Positions 8,835 to 17,815 of a stretch of DNA of 53,664 nt are shown in pieces. The translations under genes were made by a program, and so were the position numbers. Position 1 is the first letter of the stretch. Every line of letters begins with the position of its first letter. Source of the DNA: Bacteroidota bacterium. Lineage in GTDB: Bacteria > Bacteroidota > Bacteroidia > UKL13-3. The notes under the pieces were generated by a model. That model did not search any database, was not told the DNA's origin, and was given only the letters and a program-made list of their open reading frames with translations. The DNA lies in the NCBI GenBank assembly GCA_027491085.1, contig JAIXWW010000007.1, forward strand, positions 1-53,664. The letters run 5' to 3'.

Positions 8835-10106
8835 ATGTTACAGATTAATTTTATACGCGAGAATGTTGATACCGTGAAGGCGGGATTGGCTAAAAAACAT
8901 TTTAAAAACATAGTTGCAGTTGATGAATTATTGCAATTAGACGAAGAAAAACGCAAAGCACAAGTAGAAACCGAAAATAATGCAGCTGAAAGCAATCAAT
9001 TGGCGAAAAAAATTGGCGAATTGATGAAAGCTGGCAATAAAACTGAAGCTGAGTCAATTAAAGCACGCACGGTTGAATTAAAAGAAAATGCCAAGCAATT
9101 AGAAGAGCGCTTAAAACAACTAGAAACTGAAATTTTTAACATATTGGTTACATTTCCTAACCTGCCTAGCAGCGTGGTTCCCGAAGGAAAAACTCCAGAA
9201 GAAAATGTAACTGTATTTACCAAAGGCGAAATACCAGTATTGCACGAAGGTGCTATGCCTCATTGGGAATTAGCTGCCAAATACAATATCATTGATTTTG
9301 AATTAGGAAATAAAATTACTGGTGCAGGGTTTCCGGTTTATAAAGGTAAAGGTGCTAGGTTACAACGCGCTTTAATCAATTTCTTTTTAGATGAAGCGAC
9401 CAAAGCGGGTTATCACGAAATAATGCCACCTTTAATGATTAATGCTGATAGTGGTTTTGGAACTGGTCAATTACCAGATAAAGAGGGACAAATGTACCAT
9501 GTTACGGTTGATGATTTGTATTTAATTCCTACTGCCGAAGTGCCTATAACCAACTTATACCGCGATGTAATTTTAAAAGAAGAAGAATTACCCATAAAAA
9601 ATGTGGGTTATACGCCTTGTTTCAGACGTGAAGCTGGAAGTTATGGTGCGCATGTGCGCGGTTTAAATCGTTTGCATCAGTTTGATAAAGTAGAAATTGT
9701 ACAAATAGCACATCCCAATCAATCAGCAGCTATTTTAGACGAAATGGTTATGCATGTGCAAGGATTATTAGAAAAATTAGAACTACCATACCGAATTTTA
9801 TGTTTATGTGGTGGCGATATGAGTTTTGGTTCAGCTATTACTTATGATTTTGAAACCTATAGTGCAGCACAAGAAAGATGGTTAGAAGTAAGCAGTACTT
9901 CAAACTTTGAAACATTCCAATCAAACAGAATGAAGTGCCGTTTTAAAGGTGCTGATGGAAAAAATCAATTGGTGCATACTTTAAACGGAAGTGCTTTGGC
10001 ATTGCCACGTATAGTTGCTACCATGTTAGAAAACCACCAAACACCAGAAGGAATTAAAATACCAAAAGCTTTGGTTCCTTACACTGGCTTTGATATGATT
10101 AATTAA
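8835..10106 (+). CDS. serS: Seryl-tRNA synthetase
   Basis: A class II aminoacyl-tRNA synthetase that charges tRNA-Ser (and tRNA-Sec where present) in the cytosol. The N-terminal 110 residues form the long antiparallel coiled coil typical of SerRS, rich in Glu, Lys and Ala from about residue 28 to 95. The catalytic domain contains motif 2 (CFRREAGSYGAHVRGLNRLHQF) and motif 3 (LNGSALALPRIVATMLENHQ), with the TAEVPITN serine-binding loop. The length of 423 residues is standard. It sits 110 nt after the methyltransferase and is followed by its own terminator. Confidence 0.98.
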   Translation: MLQINFIRENVDTVKAGLAKKHFKNIVAVDELLQLDEEKRKAQVETENNAAESNQLAKKIGELMKAGNKTEAESIKARTVELKENAKQLEERLKQLETEIFNILVTFPNLPSSVVPEGKTPEENVTVFTKGEIPVLHEGAMPHWELAAKYNIIDFELGNKITGAGFPVYKGKGARLQRALINFFLDEATKAGYHEIMPPLMINADSGFGTGQLPDKEGQMYHVTVDDLYLIPTAEVPITNLYRDVILKEEELPIKNVGYTPCFRREAGSYGAHVRGLNRLHQFDKVEIVQIAHPNQSAAILDEMVMHVQGLLEKLELPYRILCLCGGDMSFGSAITYDFETYSAAQERWLEVSSTSNFETFQSNRMKCRFKGADGKNQLVHTLNGSALALPRIVATMLENHQTPEGIKIPKALVPYTGFDMIN

Positions 10107-10152
10107 TGTCTGCAAGAAAACCCCAATTTCTTATCAGACATTTGTTTTTTTA
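10105..10152 (+). terminator. Intrinsic terminator after serS
   Basis: An 8-bp outer stem (aatgtctg at 10105-10112 with cagacatt at 10135-10142) has an inner aagaaa/tttctt stem, followed by tgttttttt. It starts within the serS stop codon and separates serS from csaA. Confidence 0.7.
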
Positions 10153-10165
10153 AAATTATGAATTT

Positions 10166-10504
10166 ATGAAAACAATAACTTGGGCCGATTTTGAAAAAGT
10201 AGCCTTGCATGTTGGCACTATTATTAAAGTAGAAGATTTTGCAGAAGCAAAGAAACCTGCCTATAAAATTTGGGTAGATTTTGGTGAAGCAATAGGCGTA
10301 AAAAAAACTTCGGCCCAAGTAACTTTTCATTATTCAAAGCAAGATTTATTAGGCTTGCAAATAGTGGGTGTAATTAATTTCGAACCCAAACAAATTGCCA
10401 ATTTTATTAGCGAATTCCTACTCACAGGATTTGCTGACGAAAATGGAAATATTATAATTACCACCGTTCAAAAACCAACTCCAAACGGAAGTAGGTTAAT
10501 GTGA
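10166..10504 (+). CDS. csaA: CsaA-like tRNA-binding OB-fold protein
   Basis: A 112-residue single-domain protein of the EMAP-II/Trbp111 tRNA-binding OB-fold family, known as CsaA, a homodimer with proposed export-chaperone activity. The family pattern is clear in DFEKVALHVGTIIKVEDF, AYKIWVDFGE, TSAQVTFHY, IVGVINFEPKQIANF and the C-terminal PNGSRLM. The length matches CsaA and not the longer MetRS or PheRS appendices. It follows serS, though a terminator separates them. Whether it binds tRNA or acts as a chaperone here is not evident from sequence. Confidence 0.93.
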   Translation: MKTITWADFEKVALHVGTIIKVEDFAEAKKPAYKIWVDFGEAIGVKKTSAQVTFHYSKQDLLGLQIVGVINFEPKQIANFISEFLLTGFADENGNIIITTVQKPTPNGSRLM

Positions 10505-10509
10505 AAAAA

Positions 10510-10547
10510 AAATAAAAGCCAATCAAATTAATGATTGGCTTTTATTT
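10510..10547. terminator. Bidirectional intrinsic terminator
   Basis: A 16-bp perfect stem (10510-10525 with 10532-10547, core agccaatca/tgattggct) with flanking A and T runs lies between the convergent csaA and mscL genes. Confidence 0.9.
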
Positions 10548-10564
10548 TGGGGTTGAGGTATAAC

Positions 10565-10882
10565 TTATTTTTTCAGTTTAAGTTCTTCTAATCTTTTTAG
10601 GTTATTAATGGCTTTTATTACAATAAAAAGTACAAATGCAATGATTATAAAGTTAAAACTAGTTTGTATGAAATTACCATACTTAATTTCAGCTTCACCA
10701 ATTTTATAAGATAGTTTACTAAAATCGTAACCACCAATTATAATACCTACAATTGGCATAATAATATCATTCACCAACGAGTCAACAATTTTACCAAATG
10801 CTGCTCCAATAACCACACCAACCGCTAAGTCGATAACGCTGCCCTTCATGGCAAACTCTCTAAATTCTGATCCTAAACTCAT
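10565..10882 (-). CDS. mscL: Large-conductance mechanosensitive channel
   Basis: MscL is a homopentameric inner-membrane channel that opens on strong membrane tension and releases solutes under hypo-osmotic shock. The conserved N-terminal amphipathic helix and TM1 read [27 protein letters not shown]. The DIIMP segment follows, and TM2 is [20 protein letters not shown]. At 105 residues it is shorter than the E. coli protein (136), because the periplasmic loop and C-terminal helical bundle are both short. The key gating region is complete, so it is probably functional. Confidence 0.95.
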   Translation of the reverse strand: MSLGSEFREFAMKGSVIDLAVGVVIGAAFGKIVDSLVNDIIMPIVGIIIGGYDFSKLSYKIGEAEIKYGNFIQTSFNFIIIAFVLFIVIKAINNLKRLEELKLKK

Positions 10883-10912
10883 ATTGCTTATTTATTTTGT
10901 TTGTCAAATAAA

Positions 10913-13900
10913 TTAAAATGTTCGGTTAATTCCTAATTGCCATCTAAATTTTATACTTTCATTATCAACGTAAGGAGCAGTGCTTAAATATAAAGGCATA
11001 TCAAATCTTATAGTAAGTGGTTTAATACCATCAAAATAACCAAAACGTTTTATAGTTAAAGCAAAACCTGAACCAGCACTAGATAAAAGAGTTGTACTTA
11101 CTTTTGTAACTCCAATTGGTAAAGTTGTTTCTGAAATATTAGGATTATTGGCTTGTAAAACGCCTGCATCTAAAAATAAATAACTATCTAAATGTAAGTT
11201 TTTAAATAATCCACGTGGCGGAATATTAAAGTACTTATCATAATCTAATTCAAAGCTTACCGATGCTCCTGAATTACCTTTGTATAAAAAATATTGGTTT
11301 AAACCAACATTAACAGGAACTAAATAACCCGTATATCCTCTGATATTTAAACCACCACCCATTTGAAAATGATTTGTATTGGTACCATAATTAAACCAAT
11401 CTGCTTGTAAAATACCTGCCGAGCGAGTAAATTTATTTTCAGCCATTTCTTCAGGGTTAGCACCTGCTAAATATAATTGTGCCTCAGGTGCTGCATTATT
11501 TCCTGTCATGTATTGAGCAAACAAGCGCGTTCTTAATTCTAATTTATGCAAGTTGTTATTTTGAACAATATTTAAATACATGGTTGCGTAATCAAAATCG
11601 CTAAAAATAGCCGATGTACGCATGCCTGCTATTACTTTCCCCACTCCTATTCCAGTATTGTAATTGTGTTCTAATTCTAAATTTAGGGTATTGTTCCATT
11701 CATCGTGTAATGATAGATTAGGATGAAATGAAAGTCCATTAATTGTTATTTTTTCAAATGCCGGTAAATAATATAATTGAACCCTACGCATGCTTTTAAA
11801 ATTAAATTTAAATATTGTATTATGAATGGTTTTATTAAATCCTATTTTATTCAAAACTAAGCCATCTAACACCCTCGACTGAATATCTAAATCTAATTGC
11901 TTTGAAATACGATGGCGATAATTTAAATTATAATGAATTGGATAAATCTTACTGCTCTCTATATAATTAATTTCCTTAAAATTTGAGGCTAATCCTGTGT
12001 TATACCAGGTAGTAAAACTAAAAACATGTTTTTGGTTCATGTAATTGCCATTAAGGTGCAATCCAACTTTTACACCATCATAATTATTAAACCAAACATC
12101 AGGTCTCCACTTTAAAATATAATGTTTTCTATCCGTTGGGTTATTTAACTGATGGTCGAAAGTGAATAGAATTGGACATTTTAAACTATTATCCAATTGG
12201 TTAATATCGGCTAGTTTATAAGTTGGGTCTATTTGAATATTGGTGATTTTGCTGCCTGCTGGCAATGCAATTTTTGCTGTATAAGTTTGGTTCAGTAAGC
12301 CCCAACCTTTCCAAGTTGGTAATACTGTAGCCGAAGTTTGTTTCATAAAATAGGTGTTTGGAATTACAAATTGATAATTAGAATCTTTGGTGTAAACAGT
12401 AAAATCAATAGGCATTTGCATCAAACCTTTTCTTCTAAACTGTATTTCAAAATTAGATTTAACTTCAGCCCCATCAACCTTATTAACTCCATTAACTCTA
12501 TTAACCTTACCAACCGAATAATCAATCTTCTTAGTGGTTTCCAACCATTGGTCAAAAAACCAGTTTAAGTCGGTTTTGGTGTATTGCATAATACTTGCTC
12601 TAAAATCCTCAAAATAAGGGTGTGCCATTTTCCATTGGTTAAAATAATGCTGCATGGCTTTTTGAAACATTTCTTCGCCCAACACATATTGCAAGTTATA
12701 AAGCATGGTAGCAGTTTTATAATACACATTTCCATATCCACCGCCATGATTTAATGCTCCGTTAAAATCATCGCTATGTGTGTTTAGTGCAGGATCATCA
12801 TCGTTTATGGCATCGCGTATATAACCGTAATACACGTTTTGATCAAGCAATGGCATTGGTCTGTAATACTTTTTAATGTATTTGTTGCTAGTGTTTACCG
12901 TTGGATTTTCGTTGGTTAAACGACTCATACACCAATGCGTTAAAAATTGAGTAAAACCTTCATCTAAACTGGCTCTGTAGGTTTCATTATTTCCTACCAT
13001 TCCAAAAAACCAATTATGGCCAATTTCGTGTGCAAATAATCCATAATAGCCAGGGCTGCGACCGCCATCTAAAGTTATCATGGGGTATTCCATTCCATCG
13101 GCAGCATCGGCTACAATCATTTTAGGGTAGGCGTAAACTCCAATATCTTTGCTGTAAATATCAATTACTCTGGCGCAAAATAAAGCAGCATCTTGCCAAC
13201 CACTTGCATGGCTTTCTTGCACCAATGCTATGCAACGAACAATGCGGTTATTATCGTTTGGCAATTTTAATTGCACTTCACCAATGCGATAAGTTGGAGA
13301 GGTGGTCCAAGCAAAATCGTGTGTATTAACAGAGCGGAAAATCCAAGTTTTGGTTCCATTTCTTGGAATTAAAGTAGTATCAGGTGCCGATTCCCAAGGT
13401 TTTTTCTCAAAGTTTTTTAAATCTAATTTAGCTCTTAATGCCGGTGGCAATACTTCTGTTTCGTTTTGTAATTCGCCTGTTCCATCCATTATATAATTAT
13501 TAGGCAATGTCATTTCCACTTCATACTGACCAAAATCGCCATAAAACTCTTTGCCTAAATGTTGATCGGTTTCCCAACCAAATTTTCTATCGTAAACACA
13601 AATACGCGGATACCAATGTACACCGTTGAAATGTTTATTTCCCCAACGGTCTTTATATGTTTTCATACGTCTGCGTTGGTTTCCACCTCCATCAAAGTAA
13701 GTTTTAAATTTAATGCTAAACGTTACTTGCGAGTTAGGTAAAATAGGCTCGTTTAAAAATACTTTTAAAATAGAATTATCCAATGCAGTTTTAACAGCTT
13801 TGCCATTTACAGCCATGTTTTCAACCTCAGTACCTTTTCCAGCAGCCTCGTACTTACCAAACTTTTGTTTAAAATTATTGGCAAGGTTTAAATTTTCTAA

Positions 13901-14185
13901 ATAAGCCCCTTTAATAAATGCATTTTGGTATAAATGAAAATATACAAAACTCAGGGTATCGGGCGAGTTATTATAATAAGTCAACTCCTCGTTGGCATCA
14001 ATAATTTCGGTTTCATCGTTTAAACTGGCTTTAATTTTATAATGCACATCTTGTTGCCAATAAGCAGCATTAGGCGTGCGGTTTTTCCAGTAATATGGAT
14101 TTTGAGCACTTCGGTATTCGTAACTTTGTGCCAATAATACATTCGTAATTAAGCTAATAGCAATCAGTAAAACTATTCTTTTCAT
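10913..14185 (-). CDS. M1-family zinc metallopeptidase with C-terminal outer-membrane-barrel-like region
   Basis: A signal peptide ends at LLAQS (about 21). Residues about 45-600 are an M1 aminopeptidase-like domain: GMEYPM near 364, the zinc motif HEIGH at 386-390 and the third ligand E409 in the exact HEXXH-X18-E spacing. The following helical part contains the FFDQWLETT segment typical of M1 relatives. From about residue 700 to 1090 the sequence turns into alternating amphipathic strands with Omp85-like features: GGLNIRGYTGY, SYLFLDAGVL and a terminal WQLGINRTF ending in Phe. This suggests the peptidase is held at the outer membrane by a barrel fused to its C-terminus. Length (1090) is well beyond a plain M1 enzyme. 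Substrates are unknown. Confidence 0.85.
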   Translation of the reverse strand: MKRIVLLIAISLITNVLLAQSYEYRSAQNPYYWKNRTPNAAYWQQDVHYKIKASLNDETEIIDANEELTYYNNSPDTLSFVYFHLYQNAFIKGAYLENLNLANNFKQKFGKYEAAGKGTEVENMAVNGKAVKTALDNSILKVFLNEPILPNSQVTFSIKFKTYFDGGGNQRRRMKTYKDRWGNKHFNGVHWYPRICVYDRKFGWETDQHLGKEFYGDFGQYEVEMTLPNNYIMDGTGELQNETEVLPPALRAKLDLKNFEKKPWESAPDTTLIPRNGTKTWIFRSVNTHDFAWTTSPTYRIGEVQLKLPNDNNRIVRCIALVQESHASGWQDAALFCARVIDIYSKDIGVYAYPKMIVADAADGMEYPMITLDGGRSPGYYGLFAHEIGHNWFFGMVGNNETYRASLDEGFTQFLTHWCMSRLTNENPTVNTSNKYIKKYYRPMPLLDQNVYYGYIRDAINDDDPALNTHSDDFNGALNHGGGYGNVYYKTATMLYNLQYVLGEEMFQKAMQHYFNQWKMAHPYFEDFRASIMQYTKTDLNWFFDQWLETTKKIDYSVGKVNRVNGVNKVDGAEVKSNFEIQFRRKGLMQMPIDFTVYTKDSNYQFVIPNTYFMKQTSATVLPTWKGWGLLNQTYTAKIALPAGSKITNIQIDPTYKLADINQLDNSLKCPILFTFDHQLNNPTDRKHYILKWRPDVWFNNYDGVKVGLHLNGNYMNQKHVFSFTTWYNTGLASNFKEINYIESSKIYPIHYNLNYRHRISKQLDLDIQSRVLDGLVLNKIGFNKTIHNTIFKFNFKSMRRVQLYYLPAFEKITINGLSFHPNLSLHDEWNNTLNLELEHNYNTGIGVGKVIAGMRTSAIFSDFDYATMYLNIVQNNNLHKLELRTRLFAQYMTGNNAAPEAQLYLAGANPEEMAENKFTRSAGILQADWFNYGTNTNHFQMGGGLNIRGYTGYLVPVNVGLNQYFLYKGNSGASVSFELDYDKYFNIPPRGLFKNLHLDSYLFLDAGVLQANNPNISETTLPIGVTKVSTTLLSSAGSGFALTIKRFGYFDGIKPLTIRFDMPLYLSTAPYVDNESIKFRWQLGINRTF

Positions 14186-14290
14186 AAAGGCAAGTATAGC
14201 AATTTTTTTTATGTCAATAAATAATAAGTAGGAGTTAATCCTTAATTATACAGTTACTATAAACAAAGCTTCAAATAATAAATCATTATA

Positions 14291-14329
14291 AAAACAAAAC
14301 CCTTGAAAAGTATACGCTTATCAAGGGTT
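14291..14329 (-). terminator. Intrinsic terminator after the coiled-coil gene
   Basis: A 9-bp stem (aacccttga at 14298-14306 with tcaagggtt at 14321-14329) has an added aag/ctt pairing inside. On the minus strand it is followed by a T-rich tract (ttttgtttttat). Confidence 0.75.
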
Positions 14330-14357
14330 GGTTGAGTGATTTTTTAAATTTTTTGAC

Positions 14358-14741
14358 TTACATCCATTTAGCTAAAAAGCCAAATAAATCTTTGCGTAAC
14401 GAAGCAAATAATTCTTCAAAGCGTTCCATTCTTTCGCGTTCAGGAGCATGGTCTTCCATAGTTCTATGGTCACTAGCTACCGGGTTATTACTTATTGAAG
14501 ATTCAATATTGGCGCTATGTTGGTTAATATCGTGTTTTAAAATATCAATTTGTTCGTTTTGGATTTTAAATTGATTTTGAAAATGTTCAATCATTACCAA
14601 AGCATCTTTCGAACTGTTTTTTGAAGCTATCTCATCTAAACGAGATTGCATTACTGTTAAGTCATCTTTATAGAAAGAAAGTTTGTTCAACCATTCTTTG
14701 TGTTCAGCGTATAATTCTGTTAAATGTTTTTGTGTGCTCAT
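14358..14741 (-). CDS. Coiled-coil protein of unknown function (127 aa)
   Basis: No family is recognised. From the ATG at 14741 the product is 127 residues, nearly all helical: MSTQKHLTELYAEHKEWLNK, a coiled-coil stretch at about 15-85, a short His/Asp/Glu linker (SDHRTMEDHAPERER) and a hydrophobic C-terminal tail FGFLAKWM. Earlier starts would use TTG and add a weak hydrophobic leader, so they are rejected. No signal peptide is present, so a cytosolic or membrane-peripheral location is likely. A strong palindrome 48 nt upstream resembles elements upstream of icmF and of the 245-codon ORF at 47.7 kb, suggesting shared control. Confidence 0.75.
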   Translation of the reverse strand: MSTQKHLTELYAEHKEWLNKLSFYKDDLTVMQSRLDEIASKNSSKDALVMIEHFQNQFKIQNEQIDILKHDINQHSANIESSISNNPVASDHRTMEDHAPERERMERFEELFASLRKDLFGFLAKWM

Positions 14742-14789
14742 AATTGCTATTGTTTTATAAGTACAAATGAACACTACAAATAACACTTA

Positions 14790-14811
14790 AATACTGACCT
14801 AGTTCAGTATT
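14790..14811. promoter_or_regulatory. Palindromic operator candidate
   Basis: An 8-bp perfect inverted repeat, aatactga (14790-14797) and tcagtatt (14804-14811), is separated by 6 nt. Read on the minus strand, its core is TACTGAACTAGGTCAGTA. This aligns with TACTGAACTAAATTAGTA at 48.66 kb and TACTAAACTAAATTAGTA at 47.78 kb. It lies 48 bp upstream of the coiled-coil gene start and has no T-run, so a protein binding site is more likely than a terminator. Confidence 0.6.
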
Positions 14812-14832
14812 AATAATGATTTGAAGATGATA

Positions 14833-15702
14833 TTACCTCATGTCAATTTCGCGTCTTGTAATCATTTTACCGTCAATATAAACTTTTAAATAATACTTTC
14901 CATTTTCTAAATCATCGTTGGTAATTACAACACGTTTGCTATTTGGGCCTAATGTCAAGGTATCGCCTGCTATGCATTGTTTTACTAAAGCATTGTTTTT
15001 ATCGCAAAGTTCTACTTTTAAAACTTGCGGTGTGCTCACTGTAAAGTTTAACGTGGAAGTAAATGTAAACTTGGATTTAGCTGGTGGAGTGTAACTATTA
15101 CTTGAGTTAACAGATGTGAATTTTTTTAACAACTTTTCGTAATTCAAGTTTTTAACAGTAGCCACATAAGCTAACATTTCTTTATCGTGTTCGCTGTAAA
15201 TACTAAATTGTGGAGATATGTTATCTGTAAAAGTCCACATGGCATTTTGGGTATTGCTATTATTATAATATGCTTTGGTATCGAGCCATTCAGCAAATTT
15301 TTTGGCATCAGTATTTCCAAAATTTCCGGTAGTAAATACCAAATCTTGTCTTGGGCCTGCATCTTCTTTTTGGGCACAAACAGCAGTTATTTTATTGGTT
15401 TTAACTTGATTTGGAGCTAGCTCAATATTTTCACGCTTTACCACTATCAGGTTTTGAACATTTGAATCGGCAGGAATAAACATGCGACCTGGTTCAATTA
15501 TAATGTTGAGTTTACTGTTTTTTAGGTTTACCATGCGTACACTCAAACACTCTCCAGTGTGGCCAGAAGTTGATTTTACTTTAATGGCAATCATTTTGTT
15601 TTTGATTGCCTCTGAAATAGATATTTCTTTGCCAAATGCTGTTTTAAAAAATAAGGTTGTATTTAATAAAATAGCTGCTGTAATAATGATTAAATTTTTC
15701 AT
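14833..15702 (-). CDS. Exported protein of unknown function (289 aa)
   Basis: An N-terminal signal peptide (MKNLIIITAAILLNTTLFF, cleavage near AFGKE) is followed by a mature part with at least two regions. The first (about 25-115) is beta-rich and contains GHTGECLSVRMVNLKNSKL, TVEPGRMF-like IIEPGRMFIPAD and three Cys residues. The C-terminal region (about 205-289) looks like a beta-sandwich ending LENGKYYLKVYIDGKMITRR, similar in style to secretion-tail or Ig-like folds. No catalytic motif was found. It is transcribed divergently from the GH13 gene, 85 bp away. Confidence 0.75.
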   Translation of the reverse strand: MKNLIIITAAILLNTTLFFKTAFGKEISISEAIKNKMIAIKVKSTSGHTGECLSVRMVNLKNSKLNIIIEPGRMFIPADSNVQNLIVVKRENIELAPNQVKTNKITAVCAQKEDAGPRQDLVFTTGNFGNTDAKKFAEWLDTKAYYNNSNTQNAMWTFTDNISPQFSIYSEHDKEMLAYVATVKNLNYEKLLKKFTSVNSSNSYTPPAKSKFTFTSTLNFTVSTPQVLKVELCDKNNALVKQCIAGDTLTLGPNSKRVVITNDDLENGKYYLKVYIDGKMITRREIDMR

Positions 15703-15787
15703 ATTTCAATTTATTTATTGGTAATTAAACGAAACGTCAAAAAAATTATTACAAAATTTAAAATTATATTCGCTCAAAATATCCATT

Positions 15788-17635
15788 ATGAAAAAAATAC
15801 TGTTGTTAATTGCAGCTTTTACAGCCCTTCAAACCTCTGCTCAAAATTACAAACCACTTAAAAGAGTTGACCCTCCATTTTGGTGGAATAATTTAAATAA
15901 TAAAGAGTTGCAGTTAATTCTGAATGGTAAAAATATTGCGGCTAGCACTGTAAAAATTAATACAGTAGGTGTAAAATTAATCAGAGTAGAAAAGGTAGAA
16001 AATGCTGATTATTTATTTGCTTATATCAATCTTCAAAACTACAAGGGGAATACTATTAACTTAGAGTTTAGCAATGGAAAAGAGAAGTTTAATTATGCTT
16101 ATAAATTAGAAACTTTAACCAAAGATATTGACAATATTACCCAAGCCGATTTTATATACATGGCTATGCCCGATAGGTTTGCCAATGGCGATACTACTAA
16201 CGATGTAGTAACTGGCATGCGCGAAGCAGTATGTGATAGAAACGATTTGAATGGCCGCCATGGAGGCGATTTAAAAGGCGTGATGCAGCACTTGGATTAC
16301 ATGAAAGATTTAGGTGTAACTACCCTTTGGTTAAATCCAGCTTTGATAAACGATCAACCAAAATACAGTTATCATGGTTATGCATTAACCGATCATTATT
16401 TAATTGACCCAAGGTTTGGAACCAATGCCGATTATAAAAAATTAGGTGCTGAACTAAAAAAACGCAATATGAAATTGGTAATGGATTTAGTTCCTAATCA
16501 TATTGGCGATAAACATTGGATGTTTTTAAATATGCCTGAAAAAAGTTTTGTAAACCAATGGCCCGAGTTTACCAGAACCAATTACCGCGCGCCTGTTCAT
16601 TTTGATCCTTATGCCAGCAAAGCCGAAAAAAAATTAATGACCGATGGTTGGTTTGACACACAAATGCCTGATGTAAATGAGCGCAACCCAAGAGTGGCAA
16701 CCTACTTAATACAAAGCTATTTGTGGTGGATTAATTATGCAGGAATTGATGGTTTTAGAATTGATACTTACAGTTACAACGATGTGGAGTTTATGGAAAA
16801 ATGCATGGGATATATTAAAAAAGAATATCCTAATTTTTGGAGTAGTGGCGAAATTTGGGAACGTGGCGTATTGAGCAATGCTTATTTTGTAAATAAAAGT
16901 AATTATGCCAAAGCACCGCAAAGTAACTTAACCAGTGCCATTGATTTTAACATGCATTGGGCGGTGAACGAGGCTTTATTAGACACGCTAGAGTGGGATA
17001 AAGGTTTGGCTAAAATATACCAAACCTTAGCACAAGATGGACTTTACAGCAACCCCAATTTAAATTTAACATTTTTAGATAACCATGATTTAAACCGTTT
17101 TTACTCTATTATGAAAAACGATTTGAAAAAGTATAAAATGGGAATTGGCTTGTTACTAACCATGCGTGGAGTTCCAAGCATTTATTATGGAACCGAAATT
17201 TTGGTTAAAAATCCGCAACTACCACGCAAAAGCGATGGAGAAGTACGCATGGATTTTGTAGGAGCTTGGCCTCAAGATAAAACCAGTAAATTTACTCCTG
17301 AAGGCCGAACTGAAGAAGAAAATGAAGCTTTTAATTATTTGAAAAAATTAGCCAATTGGCGCCAAACCAACGAAGCCATAACCAAGGGCAAAACCATGCA
17401 TTTTGCGGTAGATAATGGAGTTTACACTTACTTTAGATATACTGATAAAAAAACAGTTATGGTTATCATCAATCGCCATGCAAAAGCACAAACTGTTACT
17501 TTTAAAAAGTATGATGAAATACTGAATAAATTTACCAAAGCCAAAGATATTATAACCGATAATACTGTAAACTTAAGCGATAAAACTTTGCAAATAGAAC
17601 CGGATACTATTAGAATTTTTGAATTAGCGGAGTAG
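15788..17635 (+). CDS. Periplasmic GH13 alpha-amylase family enzyme (neopullulanase/SusA-like)
   Basis: A signal peptide (MKKILLLIAAFTALQTSAQ) is followed by an N-terminal beta domain (about 25-110) and then a GH13 TIM barrel. Catalytic residues are visible: nucleophile D326 in GFRIDTYSY, acid/base E355 in SSGEIWERG and transition-state stabiliser D431 in FLDNHDLNRF. The conserved region MDLVPNHIGDKHW is also present. The C-terminal domain is from about 535. The layout resembles cyclomaltodextrinase/neopullulanase and SusA enzymes that cut alpha-glucan oligosaccharides in the periplasm. No susC/susD genes accompany it, so it is not part of a complete Sus locus in this window. The start at 15788 gives a standard signal peptide. 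Confidence 0.93.
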   Translation: MKKILLLIAAFTALQTSAQNYKPLKRVDPPFWWNNLNNKELQLILNGKNIAASTVKINTVGVKLIRVEKVENADYLFAYINLQNYKGNTINLEFSNGKEKFNYAYKLETLTKDIDNITQADFIYMAMPDRFANGDTTNDVVTGMREAVCDRNDLNGRHGGDLKGVMQHLDYMKDLGVTTLWLNPALINDQPKYSYHGYALTDHYLIDPRFGTNADYKKLGAELKKRNMKLVMDLVPNHIGDKHWMFLNMPEKSFVNQWPEFTRTNYRAPVHFDPYASKAEKKLMTDGWFDTQMPDVNERNPRVATYLIQSYLWWINYAGIDGFRIDTYSYNDVEFMEKCMGYIKKEYPNFWSSGEIWERGVLSNAYFVNKSNYAKAPQSNLTSAIDFNMHWAVNEALLDTLEWDKGLAKIYQTLAQDGLYSNPNLNLTFLDNHDLNRFYSIMKNDLKKYKMGIGLLLTMRGVPSIYYGTEILVKNPQLPRKSDGEVRMDFVGAWPQDKTSKFTPEGRTEEENEAFNYLKKLANWRQTNEAITKGKTMHFAVDNGVYTYFRYTDKKTVMVIINRHAKAQTVTFKKYDEILNKFTKAKDIITDNTVNLSDKTLQIEPDTIRIFELAE

Positions 17636-17686
17636 TTCGAAGTACTTAGTTCGAAGAAATTCGAAAAACTAAATTCGAAATTCGAA
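17636..17686. repeat. Five clustered TTCGAA palindromes after the GH13 gene
   Basis: TTCGAA occurs at 17636, 17650, 17660, 17674 and 17681, spaced 7-14 nt, immediately after the GH13 stop codon. The spacing is not constant, so this looks like degenerate repeat debris and not a tuned operator array. Confidence 0.5.
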
Positions 17687-17693
17687 ACATACA

Positions 17694-17740
17694 CAGTCAG
17701 ACGATTGCGAAAAGATTTGCGATGGCAAGGCGTCAGACTG
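17694..17740. repeat. REP-like imperfect inverted repeat
   Basis: cagtcagacg (17694-17703) pairs 9 of 10 with cgtcagactg (17731-17740) around a GC-richer 27-nt core with internal gattgcg and ttgcgatgg similarity. Its composition is unlike the surrounding AT-rich spacer, and no T-run follows. It is best described as an isolated REP-type element in the 180-bp gap 17636-17815. Confidence 0.5.
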
Positions 17741-17815
17741 TTAAACCAATTTTGAATAACGAATATCGAATGACAAATATCTTTAAACGAACAACGAAAA
17801 AAGGTCAACGAACAA

